Source of the DNA: Chloroflexota bacterium
Lineage (GTDB): Bacteria > Chloroflexota > UBA11872
Length of the DNA stretch: 64,000 nucleotides
Direction: 5' to 3'
Assembly: GCA_022821645.1 (NCBI GenBank)
Contig: JAJEDE010000022.1
Location: 138,794 to 202,793 of the forward strand
Under the pieces are notes generated by a model. That model ran no database searches and was not told the origin of the DNA. It was given only the letters and a program-made list of their open reading frames with translations. This document shows positions 24,701-34,168 of the stretch, in pieces (positions within the stretch are counted from its first letter, which is position 1; every line of letters begins with the position of its first letter). The position numbers and the translations under genes are program-made.

Positions 24701-27700
24701 TTGGCCGCCATGTACGACCCGCGCTACGAGCACGATTCGTGCGGTGTGGGCTTCGTGGCGGACATTCAAGGCCGGCGCTCGCACAAGATTGTCGAGCGGG
24801 CCCTCGAGGCCGTAGCGTCGCTCACCCACCGTGGCGCCATTGCCGCGGACGCACGGACAGGTGACGGCGCCGGACTCCTTACCCAACTCCCCCGGGAACT
24901 GCTGGTGGATGTCTACGCGGAGGTCGGCTGGCCCAGCGTCGATCCCGCCCGCATGGCCGTGGGGGTCTTCTTCCTCGATCGGCATGACCCGCGCGGCACG
25001 CACCGTGTCCAGGTGTTGGCCGAGGCAATCTGCGCGCGCCGCGGCTTCAGTGTGGCCGGCTGGCGCGACGTGCCGCTGGACCGCGACGTCTTGGGCACGG
25101 CCGGCGGTCTCTCGATGCCAGACATCAAGCATTTGCTGCTCGTCGACAACCTCGAGTCGAGCGACCTCCTGCCCACCGAGCAGCGGCTGTTCCTGGCCCG
25201 CAAGGAACTTGAGGGACGGCTGCGCGCCGAGTCCCTGGATGCGCATTACGTGGTCTCGCTCTCATCTCGCACTATCGTCTACAAGGGTCTGATCGTCGGC
25301 ACCGAGGTCGGCCACTTCTTCACGGACCTCAGCGACCCGCGCTACCGCACCGCGGTGGCGGTCTTCCACCAGCGCTACAGCACCAATACCAGCCCAACCT
25401 GGCAGTTGGCTCAACCCTTCCGGATGCTGGCGCACAACGGCGAGATCAACACGCTTGACGGCAACCGCAACTGGATGTTTGCCCGCGAAGGCGGGCTGGA
25501 GCACCCGCTCTTTGGCGCGGATACGGCCGTACTTCGGCCCATGACGGACCGCGTTGGCTCCGCGATGTCGGATTCGTGCAGCCTCGACCAGGTGCTTGAG
25601 TTGCTCACCCTGTCCGGACGCAGCCTGGTGCACAGCGCCATGATGCTGGTGCCGGAAGCCTGGCGCGACGCACGGGAGATGCCGGCTGACCTGAAGGACT
25701 TCTACGCCTATCACGCCTGCCTGATGGAGCCGTGGGACGGTCCCGCCGCCCTCGCCTTCACCGACGGGCGCTGGGTGTGCGGCGCGCTGGATCGCAATGG
25801 CCTGCGACCGGCCCGCTACTTCGTCACCGACGACGACATGGTGCTCATGGCGTCGGAAGTCGGCGTGATTGACATCGACGATTCGCACATCGTGTCCAAG
25901 GGCCGTCTCGGTCCCGGGCGCATGATCGCAGTCGATCTGGAGACCGGCCGCCTGCTGACCGACTACGCCGCCAAGCGCGAGTTCGTTGAGAACAAGCCCT
26001 ACGGTGACTGGTTTCATGACCAGCGCGTCACGATCGATCGGTCGCTCAGCGTTGATCTGGACGGGAACACTAAGGGCCTGTCCGGGCCTGAGGTGGAGCG
26101 CTGGCAAGGCGCGTTGGGCTTCACCCGCGAGGACCTGACGCACATCCTCGAACCCATGGCGCTGCAGGCCATGGATCCAGTCTTTTCGATGGGCAACGAT
26201 GCGCCGCTCGCCGTCATGTCGCGATTCCAGCCGTCCGTGTTCAGCTATCTGCGGCAGCGGTTCGCGCAGGTGACTAATCCGCCCATCGATCCGCTGCGCG
26301 AGAAGCTGGTCATGTCGCTGATGACACGCCTTGGCAAGCGCGGCACGTTCCTGGTGCCGACGCCGGAAGCCGCGCAGCTGCTGCACCTGGAGTCTCCGTT
26401 GCTGAGCGACGAGGACTTGCGGCGGATCGACAAGCTGGAGAACCCCGCGTTCACCACGGTTTGGCTTGATGCCCTGTTCCCCGTCGCCGGAGGGCCGGCC
26501 GGACTGGAGCTGGCACTGGATGAACTGGTCAGGCAAGCGCTCAGCGCCATCGACGACGGCGCCCGCATCCTGATCGTGAGCGATCGCGGGATGGATCGGA
26601 CCCGAGCGGCCATCCCGATTGCGCTGGCGGTGGGCGCGCTGCACTTTGCCCTGATTGAATCAGGGCGTCGACTACACGCCGGCATCGTGGTTCACACGGC
26701 GCAGGCCTGGGACGTCCATCACTTGTGCGCGCTCATCGGGTATGGCGCGGGCGCGGTCAGTCCCTACCTCGCGCTGGCCACGGTCAACGGGCTTGACCCG
26801 GTTGCAACCAATGGATCCGAGAATCCGGGGCAGACCTATCTGCGCATCGCCGAAGACGGCGTGCGCAAAGTGCTGTCCAAGATGGGCATTTCGACCCTCG
26901 GCAGCTACCAGGGCGCACAGGTCTTTGAAGCTGTCGGCCTGGCCGACGAGGTAATCGACCGCTGTTTCCCCGGTACGCCATCGCGAGTGGGCGGCATCGG
27001 TTTTGTGGAACTGGCGGCCGATGTCCTGGCACGACACGCCGAGGCCTTCGAGCCCGAGGCCCCGGCGCAGCCGGCCGATATCGGCTGGGCGCGTTATCGG
27101 CGCAACGGCGAGTACCACGCGGCCAACCCCGGCTTCGTCAAGGCCATGCACCGAGCGATCCGGACGGGAGAACGCGAGGACTTCGACGCCTACGACAGCG
27201 TGGTCAACAGCCGCGACCCCTACGCCATCCGGGACCTGCTCAGGTTTGTTCCACAGGGCGATCCGATTCCCATTGACGACGTCGAGCCGATTGAAACCAT
27301 CGTGCGCCGCTTCACCACGACGGCCATGTCCGTCGGCGCCCTAAGTCCCGAAGCCCACAGCACCCTCAGCAAGGCCATGAACAGCCTGGGCGCGCGCAGC
27401 AACACGGGCGAAGGGGGTGAGGACCGCACGTGGTACACCCCCGACGAAAACGGACAAGAACCCGACAGCCGGATCAAGCAAGTCGCTTCGGGCCGCTTTG
27501 GTGTCACGCCGCTCTACCTCTCAAAGGCCGAGCAGCTTGAAATCAAGATGGCGCAAGGCTCGAAGCCCGGCGAAGGCGGGCAACTGCCGGCCCTCAAGGT
27601 GTCGCCGTTCATCGCCAGCCTGCGGCACACGATTCCCGGCATTCCGCTCATTTCGCCGCCGCCGCATCACGACATTTACAGCATCGAGGACCTGGCGCAG

Positions 27701-29284
27701 CTGATTTACGACCTCAAGCACGCCAACCCGAACGCCGCGGTCGGCGTGAAGCTGGTTGCCGAGTCGGGCGTCGGGACCATCGCCGCCGGCGTAGCCAAAG
27801 CCTACGCCGACTACGTGTTGATTAGCGGGCACGATGGCGGCACAGGCGCCTCGCCGATCAGCTCAATTAAGAACGCCGGGGTGCCCTGGGAGATTGGCCT
27901 GGTCGAAACCCAGCACGTGCTGGTGCGCAACGGCCTGCGCGACCGCATCCTGGTCAAGACCGACGGCGGGCTCAAGACCGCACGCGACGTCGTTATCGCT
28001 GGCATCCTGGGCGCCGAGGAGTTCGGCTTCGGTACGGTGGCTGCCGTGGCCGTCGGTTGCATCATGGCCCGCCAGTGCCATCTGAACACCTGTCCGGTCG
28101 GTGTGGCCACCCAGCGAGCCGACCTGCGCGAACGCTTCGCCGGCGAACCGGAACACGTCGTCCGTTTCTTCACGCACATGGCCCAGGGCGTCCGCGAGAT
28201 CATGGCCAGCCTGGGCGTGGGTCGTTTCGACGACCTGGTGGGCCAGGTTCAGTACCTTGAACCGGACCCCGATCTCGACGCTGGCCGCGCGGCTGCGCTT
28301 GATCTGCATGACCTATTGGTTCCGCCGGACGAAACCCGCGTGTCGCCGCTGCGCCGCCATCGCGCACGAAACGACCGGCCGCACGATGTACATCTCGACA
28401 CGAAGATCATCGACGATCTCGACTTTCCCGCGCTTCCGGACGTGTCGCTCGCGCTTGAGTTGCCGATTGCCAACACTGACCGCGCCGTGGGTGCGCAACT
28501 CAGCGGCGCGATCGTTCGCGCCGGGTTTGAGGATGGGATCGCCGACGGGAGCATCCGCCTCACCTTCCACGGCACGGCCGGCCAGAGCTTCGGCGCCTTT
28601 GTCACCCGTGGACTTCGGCTGGACCTGATCGGCGAGGCCAACGACTACGTCGGCAAGGGACTGGGCGGCGGCGTCATCACCATTCGCCCACCCGACCACG
28701 CGGCCTTCGCGCCTGAAGACAACGTGATCATGGGTAACACCGTCCTGTACGGCGCAACATCAGGCCGCCTCTTTGCGGCCGGACGCGCCGGCGAACGCTT
28801 CGGGGTTCGCAACAGCGGGGCGCAGACGGTCGTGGAGGGCGTGGGCGATCACGGCTGCGAATACATGACCGGCGGCACGGTGGTGGTGCTTGGCCCCACC
28901 GGCAAGAATTTCGCCGCCGGCATGTCGGCCGGTACGGCCTACATTTACGAACGTGGCGATATGTTCCTTAAGCGGTTCAATCCGGAACTGGTCAGCGTTG
29001 CGCGTGTGGCCACGCCCGAGGCCGCCGAGGAGTTGCGGAGCCTCATCACGCGACACGTTGACGCCACCGGCAGCGCACTCGGACGACGCATTCTTGACGC
29101 ATGGGAGACCGAAGTCGGCAACTTCTGGCAGGTCATCCCCAACCCGCCGGTGGTCGACACCGAAGCGCCGCCCAAGGCCGACGCCGCTCGCGCCCGACGG
29201 GCCGTTGCCGCCCGCCGCCGCGCCGCCCTCCGTCACGGCGGCCGCCGCCGCACGCCCGCGAGGTCCCGAGACCCGTCCAGGTGA
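24701..29284 (+). CDS. gltB: Glutamate synthase large subunit
   Basis: Makes glutamate from glutamine and 2-oxoglutarate. The protein of about 1527 residues has the class II glutaminase domain with the nucleophile cysteine in HDSCGVGF, released after a short propeptide; a central domain; an FMN/2-oxoglutarate domain with the 3Fe-4S cysteines in CHLNTCPVGVATQ and the preceding CIMARQC; and a C-terminal GXGXG helix (QTVVEGVGDHGCEYMTGG). TTG 24701 is preferred because AGAGGA lies 8 bases before it; ATG 24710 is the alternative. The tail is unusually Arg/Ala-rich. No gltD follows; the next gene overlaps the stop by 4 bp. Confidence 0.95.
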   Translation: MAAMYDPRYEHDSCGVGFVADIQGRRSHKIVERALEAVASLTHRGAIAADARTGDGAGLLTQLPRELLVDVYAEVGWPSVDPARMAVGVFFLDRHDPRGTHRVQVLAEAICARRGFSVAGWRDVPLDRDVLGTAGGLSMPDIKHLLLVDNLESSDLLPTEQRLFLARKELEGRLRAESLDAHYVVSLSSRTIVYKGLIVGTEVGHFFTDLSDPRYRTAVAVFHQRYSTNTSPTWQLAQPFRMLAHNGEINTLDGNRNWMFAREGGLEHPLFGADTAVLRPMTDRVGSAMSDSCSLDQVLELLTLSGRSLVHSAMMLVPEAWRDAREMPADLKDFYAYHACLMEPWDGPAALAFTDGRWVCGALDRNGLRPARYFVTDDDMVLMASEVGVIDIDDSHIVSKGRLGPGRMIAVDLETGRLLTDYAAKREFVENKPYGDWFHDQRVTIDRSLSVDLDGNTKGLSGPEVERWQGALGFTREDLTHILEPMALQAMDPVFSMGNDAPLAVMSRFQPSVFSYLRQRFAQVTNPPIDPLREKLVMSLMTRLGKRGTFLVPTPEAAQLLHLESPLLSDEDLRRIDKLENPAFTTVWLDALFPVAGGPAGLELALDELVRQALSAIDDGARILIVSDRGMDRTRAAIPIALAVGALHFALIESGRRLHAGIVVHTAQAWDVHHLCALIGYGAGAVSPYLALATVNGLDPVATNGSENPGQTYLRIAEDGVRKVLSKMGISTLGSYQGAQVFEAVGLADEVIDRCFPGTPSRVGGIGFVELAADVLARHAEAFEPEAPAQPADIGWARYRRNGEYHAANPGFVKAMHRAIRTGEREDFDAYDSVVNSRDPYAIRDLLRFVPQGDPIPIDDVEPIETIVRRFTTTAMSVGALSPEAHSTLSKAMNSLGARSNTGEGGEDRTWYTPDENGQEPDSRIKQVASGRFGVTPLYLSKAEQLEIKMAQGSKPGEGGQLPALKVSPFIASLRHTIPGIPLISPPPHHDIYSIEDLAQLIYDLKHANPNAAVGVKLVAESGVGTIAAGVAKAYADYVLISGHDGGTGASPISSIKNAGVPWEIGLVETQHVLVRNGLRDRILVKTDGGLKTARDVVIAGILGAEEFGFGTVAAVAVGCIMARQCHLNTCPVGVATQRADLRERFAGEPEHVVRFFTHMAQGVREIMASLGVGRFDDLVGQVQYLEPDPDLDAGRAAALDLHDLLVPPDETRVSPLRRHRARNDRPHDVHLDTKIIDDLDFPALPDVSLALELPIANTDRAVGAQLSGAIVRAGFEDGIADGSIRLTFHGTAGQSFGAFVTRGLRLDLIGEANDYVGKGLGGGVITIRPPDHAAFAPEDNVIMGNTVLYGATSGRLFAAGRAGERFGVRNSGAQTVVEGVGDHGCEYMTGGTVVVLGPTGKNFAAGMSAGTAYIYERGDMFLKRFNPELVSVARVATPEAAEELRSLITRHVDATGSALGRRILDAWETEVGNFWQVIPNPPVVDTEAPPKADAARARRAVAARRRAALRHGGRRRTPARSRDPSR

Positions 29285-29547
29285 CGGGCAGCCTGCGCCT
29301 GGCCGCCCTCGGAGGATCGATCTGCCTCATCGCGCTCGTCGCGATATGGGGCGGCGTCGTGGGAGGACTGATTGGCCTGCAAAGCGGCGACCCGCGCGGG
29401 CCGTTTGATCCCACGCTCAACGGCGGGATGCGCGGCGCGTACGCCGGACTGGCTGCCGGCGCGGTAGTGGCGACGCCGCTTGCGCTGATCTTCGCTCGGG
29501 CCGTTCACCGCTGGGCGCGCCTCCCTACCGGCGGACGCCGTGGCTGA
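29281..29547 (+). CDS. Small two-helix membrane protein (88 aa)
   Basis: Starts at a GTG overlapping the gltB stop (GTGA) and reads VTGSLRLAALGG followed by two hydrophobic helices (GSICLIALVAIWGGVVGGLIGL and AYAGLAAGAVVATPLALIFA). Glycine-rich helices and a short Arg-rich tail suggest an inner-membrane protein. I do not recognise a family. The start/stop overlaps at both ends, with gltB and with the next gene (8 bp), support translational coupling and a real gene. Confidence 0.6.
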   Translation: MTGSLRLAALGGSICLIALVAIWGGVVGGLIGLQSGDPRGPFDPTLNGGMRGAYAGLAAGAVVATPLALIFARAVHRWARLPTGGRRG

Positions 29548-30145
29548 GCGACCCATCAACAACCCCGGACGGGTTCTTATCGCCGGTGAGAACCACATCC
29601 TGCGGCTGCAAACCCAGCCGGGCGGCCCCGACGCCGCGCTCGTCAATCACTTTCGGCTCAGGCTCAGCCCCCACGGCCCCGGCCACGCCGTATTCGTGCT
29701 GGCCGACCCCAATGCCGCTGACCCGCGCAATGCCTGTTACACCGACAACCCAGCGCTGGCCAACTGGCTGCTCGACTGGTACCTGGGCGGCAGCCCGCTC
29801 TACCGCGAGTTGAAAGGACTTGTGGACCTGCCGATCGTCACGGCGGGCGGGTTTACCAACGTCGACGAACTTCCGCGCCGCTGGACCGAGACCGTCAGGG
29901 CCGGAGACATCACTGTTCGTGCGGTCTGGAACGACCTGGCGACGCCCTTCCACGTGGAGCGGCTGGCGCAACCCGGCGAACAAGACGCCATGGACGTCTT
30001 TTCAGTCCTCATGTCGGCGTCCGACGCGCATCTATCTATCGGCGGCGAGCGGATCCCTGGAGAGGTATTCCCACGCCAGGTGGGCTCCCAACCAATCACC
30101 AGCGCCTTCCTCGCCTTCGCCGAGTCGTGGGTTGCGCCTGCGTAG
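29540..30145 (+). CDS. Hypothetical protein (201 aa) downstream of gltB
   Basis: Soluble protein with no recognised domain. It contains LADPNAADPRNACYTDNPALANWLLDWYL, then a predicted beta-rich C-terminal half (AGDITVRAVWNDLATPFHVERL, DAHLSIGGERIPGEVFPR). No signal peptide or membrane segment. Start is GTG 29540, overlapping the preceding small membrane gene by 8 bp, so it appears to be the last gene of the gltB operon. Function is unknown; a ligand- or cofactor-handling role is only a guess. Confidence 0.7.
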   Translation: MAERPINNPGRVLIAGENHILRLQTQPGGPDAALVNHFRLRLSPHGPGHAVFVLADPNAADPRNACYTDNPALANWLLDWYLGGSPLYRELKGLVDLPIVTAGGFTNVDELPRRWTETVRAGDITVRAVWNDLATPFHVERLAQPGEQDAMDVFSVLMSASDAHLSIGGERIPGEVFPRQVGSQPITSAFLAFAESWVAPA

Positions 30146-30191
30146 AAGCCGGCACAGAGAACGGCGATTCAAGTCGTCGGTCGACGCTGAG

Positions 30192-31172
30192 TCAGCGCCC
30201 GATTGTTCGGGACTCAGGGTCATCCCAGGCGGCGACGATGCGTCCATCGGGGCGCCGCAGTTCGGCGGGGTCAGGGTCTGAGTTATTCCAGACGTTGCGC
30301 TGTTGGAAGCGGTGCTTGCCCGAGGCCTGGCCGGAGACAACCGTCAGGTTTGCTCCGGGGGCGATCGTGGTCCCAGGCGGGAAGTGGTAGCCCTGCTTGC
30401 CGCGAAGGCTGACGAGCCACCAGCCGCTGATATCCAGCGGCGCCGAGCCGGTATTGGTCAGCATTGCGACTTCCCGCACTTTGTCGATGGTCAGCGTCAC
30501 GCCGGCCGCGGCAAGCGCCCAGATGCCCCGGTTGGCCGCGCGCGCTTCGGCCACGGCAGCGTCGATGGCTTCCTGCTCCGCCAGATTCGGCGAGACCGGC
30601 AGGGCCCGCGCCCAGCCCTGGCGGGCCAATTCGGCGGCCAGCAAGCGACCGCCGCGGTAAGCGTGCCGGAGCAGACGACCGCCGTCGTCCGCCGGCTCCG
30701 TGTCGGCGGCGAGTCGTAGCGGACCGCTGTCGATCAGGTCGCGCAGGGCCGTTCGCGCTCTCTCGGCGAGGCCGCGCTGGCCGGCGTCGTCGAACTCGGG
30801 CGCGTCAATTCCAAGGATTCGAACCGTGACTTCGCCTGACGGGATCCTGACGGTGAATGTGTCACCGTCGATCACCGCCAGCAACCGGCCGCTGACGCCG
30901 TCCACGTCCACCGTGACCGGCGGCGCAGGCGGTGGGGTCGGTGTGGGCGTGGCGGCCGGGGTAGCCGTAGGAATGGGTGAGGGCCGTGGTGAGGCTGCGG
31001 AGATTGCAGAGGGATTCGCCGGCTCGCGCAGGGTGGCCGGCCAGCCGGCATCGGGCGTGTACGCGGCGGACGTGGGCTGACCAGGAGCGGCGGTTGCCGC
31101 GCGCGCGGTCAGGCGCAGAACGACGGTTTCGTCGGGTCTTCCATCGCAGGCGGTCAGCACAGCGGTAGCCAC
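30192..31172 (-). CDS. Secreted lipoprotein nuclease: SNase (TNase) plus lamin-tail domain
   Basis: The visible 326 residues show a lipobox (AVLTAC-D), a Thr/Pro-rich linker (about 60-95), a thermonuclease-like domain (DGDTFTVRI, VRILGIDAPEF, GRLLRHAYRGGRLLAAELARQGWA) and a C-terminal lamin-tail-like beta domain (LTNTGSAPLDISGWWLVS, NVWNNSDPDPAELRRPDG). The likely job is extracellular nucleic-acid degradation, tethered to the membrane. The only standard in-frame start (GTG 31172) leaves no basic n-region, yet the frame reads on upstream as RKLAPLARGLAAGA before a stop, and an ATG at 31224 is one frame away. A frameshift or non-standard start is likely. Confidence 0.8.
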   Translation of the reverse strand: MATAVLTACDGRPDETVVLRLTARAATAAPGQPTSAAYTPDAGWPATLREPANPSAISAASPRPSPIPTATPAATPTPTPPPAPPVTVDVDGVSGRLLAVIDGDTFTVRIPSGEVTVRILGIDAPEFDDAGQRGLAERARTALRDLIDSGPLRLAADTEPADDGGRLLRHAYRGGRLLAAELARQGWARALPVSPNLAEQEAIDAAVAEARAANRGIWALAAAGVTLTIDKVREVAMLTNTGSAPLDISGWWLVSLRGKQGYHFPPGTTIAPGANLTVVSGQASGKHRFQQRNVWNNSDPDPAELRRPDGRIVAAWDDPESRTIGR

Positions 31173-31502
31173 CGCCCCAGCCGCCAGGCCCCGGGCTAAT
31201 GGCGCTAGCTTTCGCGTGCCTCATCAAGTGGTGCTGGTTGACCAAGCGGTACTGTACTGCGGTTTCTCGGGACCGTGGGCTGAACCTGGCCATACCCGCT
31301 TTGCCAACTCCTCGGCGTCATTGAGCCCTCCGTTGCCAATCTTCAGACAACTGGGCCCGGCCGTCTGTTGATTTAGCCGCGCTGAAGGCACGTCCTGGAG
31401 AAACCGTGGCGGTCTTGCCGGACTCCGCGGGATTAAACTTGTCCAAGTAGATCGAAATAGGAATATGCTGCATGGAGTAGTAGCCGCCACGGAGAATCAC
31501 GC
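31173..31502. other. Intergenic region before the methyltransferase operon
   Basis: This 330 bp gap, richer in A+T than its surroundings near 31430-31480, contains the probable 5' end of the nuclease signal peptide (to 31224) and the promoter of the homocysteine-methyltransferase-like operon. A TTGTCC at 31439 is a weak -35 candidate with no good -10. Short minus-strand frames at 31224-31500 show no recognisable domain. Confidence 0.35.
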
Positions 31503-32582
31503 ATGGCTAACTATGAGGCGCTGAAGAGCCGCTTGGACCAGGGCGAAGTGGTCATCCTCGATGGGGCCATCGGCACCGAGCTTCAGTCGATGGGCGTGCC
31601 CATGGATCCGGCCGCCTGGTGCGGCCCCGGCAACTACACGCACCCTTCAACGGTGCGGCAAATGCACGAGCGATACATCAAGGCCGGGGCGGATGTCATT
31701 ACGACCAACACCTTCAACACACTGCGCCCCGCCCTGGAGGCTTCCGGGTACAGCGAACTGGTGCGGGAAGTCAACGTGCGCGCCGTGGACGCAGCGCACG
31801 AAGCCATTGCCCGGACCGCCGTGGACCGGCCGATCTGTATCGCCGGTTCCATCTCGTGTCGAATTCCCATCCGCGACCGCAAGACCGGAACACTGCTGGG
31901 CGGAACCGGCTACGGTTATGGCGCCAGCCTTTCAACGGCGGAGCTGCGGGCCTACGCCGAGGAGCAGGCCAATATCCTGGCCGAGTCCGGGGTGGATTTG
32001 TTCCTGATTGAGAACCTTTGGGCCGACAACGAGTCCAGGGCGATCGCCACGGAAGCAGCGAAGGGCACGGGGCTGCCGGTCTGGGTGGCCTTTACCGCCT
32101 CTGTAGCGGAAAACGGGCAGGCCGTGCTCATGAGCTTCGCCGGCGACCGTGACTACACCACCGGCATCGGCATGCCCCTGTGGACGGAGAGTTGGCGGCC
32201 GGTCGATGACTCGAAGAGCCTGGCCGTAGGCGTCAACGAGATCGCATCGTTGGGCCCCGACGTTCTTGGCGTATTCCACAGCCGGGTCGCCGAGACGACG
32301 CGGGCGCTCGAGGTCGTGCTCGACGAGTGGTCCGGGCCGATAGTCGTGTATCCGGATGCCGGCAGGGAGGACTATCTCGCGACCTGGCAGGACCGCAGCG
32401 TGACCAACGAAGAGTCCGCGGAGGAGTTGACGCGCGAAGCCGAGACCTGGGTCGACATGGGAGCGCAGGTCGTGGGCACCTGCTGCGGGTTCGGTGTCGA
32501 TTACACCAAGTCCCTGCGCGATGCTCTGCCCGCTGGGACCTTGTCGCCGCCAAAGGTGGCCGGGCACGCACACAACCATTGA
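31503..32582 (+). CDS. Homocysteine S-methyltransferase-family protein (BHMT-like) with altered zinc site
   Basis: TIM-barrel protein (359 residues) of the Hcy-binding family, which transfers methyl groups from betaine or S-methylmethionine to homocysteine. The N-terminus LDGAIGTELQSMG and C-terminal GTCCGFG (two zinc cysteines, 32481-32486) are clear. The third zinc cysteine, usually G-I/V-N-C, reads GVFH here: a His replaces Cys. Zinc could still bind with a His ligand, or the reaction may differ. ATG 31503 has CGGAG upstream. Two flavoprotein genes follow at once, suggesting a methylated amine or opine pathway rather than ordinary methionine synthesis. Confidence 0.85.
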   Translation: MANYEALKSRLDQGEVVILDGAIGTELQSMGVPMDPAAWCGPGNYTHPSTVRQMHERYIKAGADVITTNTFNTLRPALEASGYSELVREVNVRAVDAAHEAIARTAVDRPICIAGSISCRIPIRDRKTGTLLGGTGYGYGASLSTAELRAYAEEQANILAESGVDLFLIENLWADNESRAIATEAAKGTGLPVWVAFTASVAENGQAVLMSFAGDRDYTTGIGMPLWTESWRPVDDSKSLAVGVNEIASLGPDVLGVFHSRVAETTRALEVVLDEWSGPIVVYPDAGREDYLATWQDRSVTNEESAEELTREAETWVDMGAQVVGTCCGFGVDYTKSLRDALPAGTLSPPKVAGHAHNH

Positions 32583-32626
32583 AACCGGACGTAGGCGCGG
32601 CTTCGGCTGCGGCGGGCGGACCTGAC

Positions 32627-34159
32627 ATGGAGTCCCGACCGTTGGTGGTGGTGGGGGCCGGGATGTCGGGGACGGCCGCCGCCATTGAGGCGGCCAGGTC
32701 CGGTGTGCGGGTCACGCTCATCGATGAGAACCCCATCCCAGCGTCCATGGCCGCGCTGAATGTGCCGCAGTTCTTCGGCCAGCGATTCAATGCGGAGTTG
32801 CAAGACAGGGCACTGATGCTGGAACGGGTGGTCGCGGCGAACGACGCCCTGGCCGAGGCTGAAGCAGCCGGGGTGGACGTTCAGCTTGGGACGTGTGTCT
32901 GGGGCGCCTTTCGCAATAGCGACACCAGCAGAGTCCTTGACGGTCCACAGCTTGGCCTGGCCGACCAGGATCGGTCGTGGTTAATCAAGTACGACCGGTT
33001 GATTGTGGCGGCCGGCGCCCGGGACCTTGGGCTCGCCTTCGCCGGGTGGGACCAGGCGGGCGCGGTGGGAGCCAGGGGCGCCCAACGGCTCTTGGAGAGC
33101 TATCAGGCACTCACCTCCAGGCGCATGGTGATCCTCGGCTCCGGCGACCTCGGCCTCTGCACCGCCCATCAGGCCCTGGACTCCGGTATCGACATAGCTG
33201 CTGTGGTGGACGTGTCCGCGGCCGTGCGAGGCGACGAGACCTCAAGTTTGGCGTTGCGGGAGGCGGGCGTCCGGGTCTACACCTCCCACGCCGTCAAACA
33301 GGCGGTCGGCAGTGAGGGCGAGATCGAGTCGGTCGTGCTGGTCGCGATCGACGACGCTGGCGAGCCGGTAGCCGGCAGCGAAACCGTCGTCGCCGCCGAC
33401 ACCGTCTGTCTGGCCATCGGCCTTGTGCCCAACGTCGAACTCCTCAGCCTGCTGGGGTGCGACCTCAGGTTTGAGTCGGATCTTGGCGGGTACGTGCCGG
33501 TCCACGACGGCTGGATGCAGACCAGCGTGGAAGGTGTGTACGTCGCAGGGGACGTCGCCGGCTGCAACGAGGACGTGACCCACAGCGGTGAGATTGCGCG
33601 AAACCAGGGACGCCTGGCCGGCATTGCCGCCGCCGAGTCGCTCGGCGCCATTGACAGGGATGCAGCGCTTGCTCGGCGACGTGACCTGCCGGCGGACGTC
33701 GGCAGCCCGACCCGAAGCGAGAACCACGCAAGCTGGACGCGATGGTCTCAGGCCCTGGTGAGCGCCGGCGGGCCTGGACTTCTCGCGTGCCAATGCGAGC
33801 AAGTCACCTGTGCCGAGCTGATCGACCTGGAGCCACCGAGGTATCTGCAATGGGAGTCGGATCCCGAGGGCGCCAGGGGTCTCAGGACCCTCGCGACGAA
33901 CGCCTCAGTCAATCCGGACCAGGTCAAGCGCCTGACTCGAGCGGGCATGGGCCACTGCCAGGGCCGCCTTTGCCGTGAGCAAGTGGCGCTGCTTCTTGCG
34001 GAAGAGTCGGGAACCGACATTACTGACATGCCCTTGATGTCCTACCGGCCACCGGTGCGGCCGCTGCCTCTGCGGGTCATGTGGCCCCACGACGAGCCGG
34101 AACAGGTGCGCAGCGAGTGGCCCAAGTGGTTCAGCCCGACGCATCGGGTGCTGGGGTAG
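32627..34159 (+). CDS. FAD oxidoreductase with C-terminal [2Fe-2S] domain (OoxA/HcnB-like)
   Basis: Pyridine-nucleotide-disulfide-reductase-like flavoprotein, about 510 residues. FAD motif VVVGAGMSGTAAAIEA at the N-terminus, second nucleotide motif VILGSGDLGLCTA, and the FAD-contacting GVYVAGDVAGC. The C-terminal 90 residues carry CQCEQVTC and GHCQGRLC, a CxC..CxxxxC arrangement of BFD-type [2Fe-2S] domains. This is the alpha subunit layout of opine oxidase (OoxA), HCN synthase (HcnB) and related amine dehydrogenases. Start ATG 32627 is used; the frame upstream runs antisense into the previous gene. It pairs with the following DAO-family protein (9 bp gap). Confidence 0.88.
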   Translation: MESRPLVVVGAGMSGTAAAIEAARSGVRVTLIDENPIPASMAALNVPQFFGQRFNAELQDRALMLERVVAANDALAEAEAAGVDVQLGTCVWGAFRNSDTSRVLDGPQLGLADQDRSWLIKYDRLIVAAGARDLGLAFAGWDQAGAVGARGAQRLLESYQALTSRRMVILGSGDLGLCTAHQALDSGIDIAAVVDVSAAVRGDETSSLALREAGVRVYTSHAVKQAVGSEGEIESVVLVAIDDAGEPVAGSETVVAADTVCLAIGLVPNVELLSLLGCDLRFESDLGGYVPVHDGWMQTSVEGVYVAGDVAGCNEDVTHSGEIARNQGRLAGIAAAESLGAIDRDAALARRRDLPADVGSPTRSENHASWTRWSQALVSAGGPGLLACQCEQVTCAELIDLEPPRYLQWESDPEGARGLRTLATNASVNPDQVKRLTRAGMGHCQGRLCREQVALLLAEESGTDITDMPLMSYRPPVRPLPLRVMWPHDEPEQVRSEWPKWFSPTHRVLG

Positions 34160-34168
34160 GGCGGCGCC

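Noticed and set aside
25262..26644. 460-codon open frame on the minus strand inside gltB
   Set aside because: Lies fully antisense to the clear glutamate synthase gene, has no domain and low-complexity composition; a by-product of high G+C codon use.
31318..31500. 60-codon minus-strand frame before the methyltransferase operon
   Set aside because: No ribosome site, overlaps a probable promoter region, no recognisable domain; considered chance.
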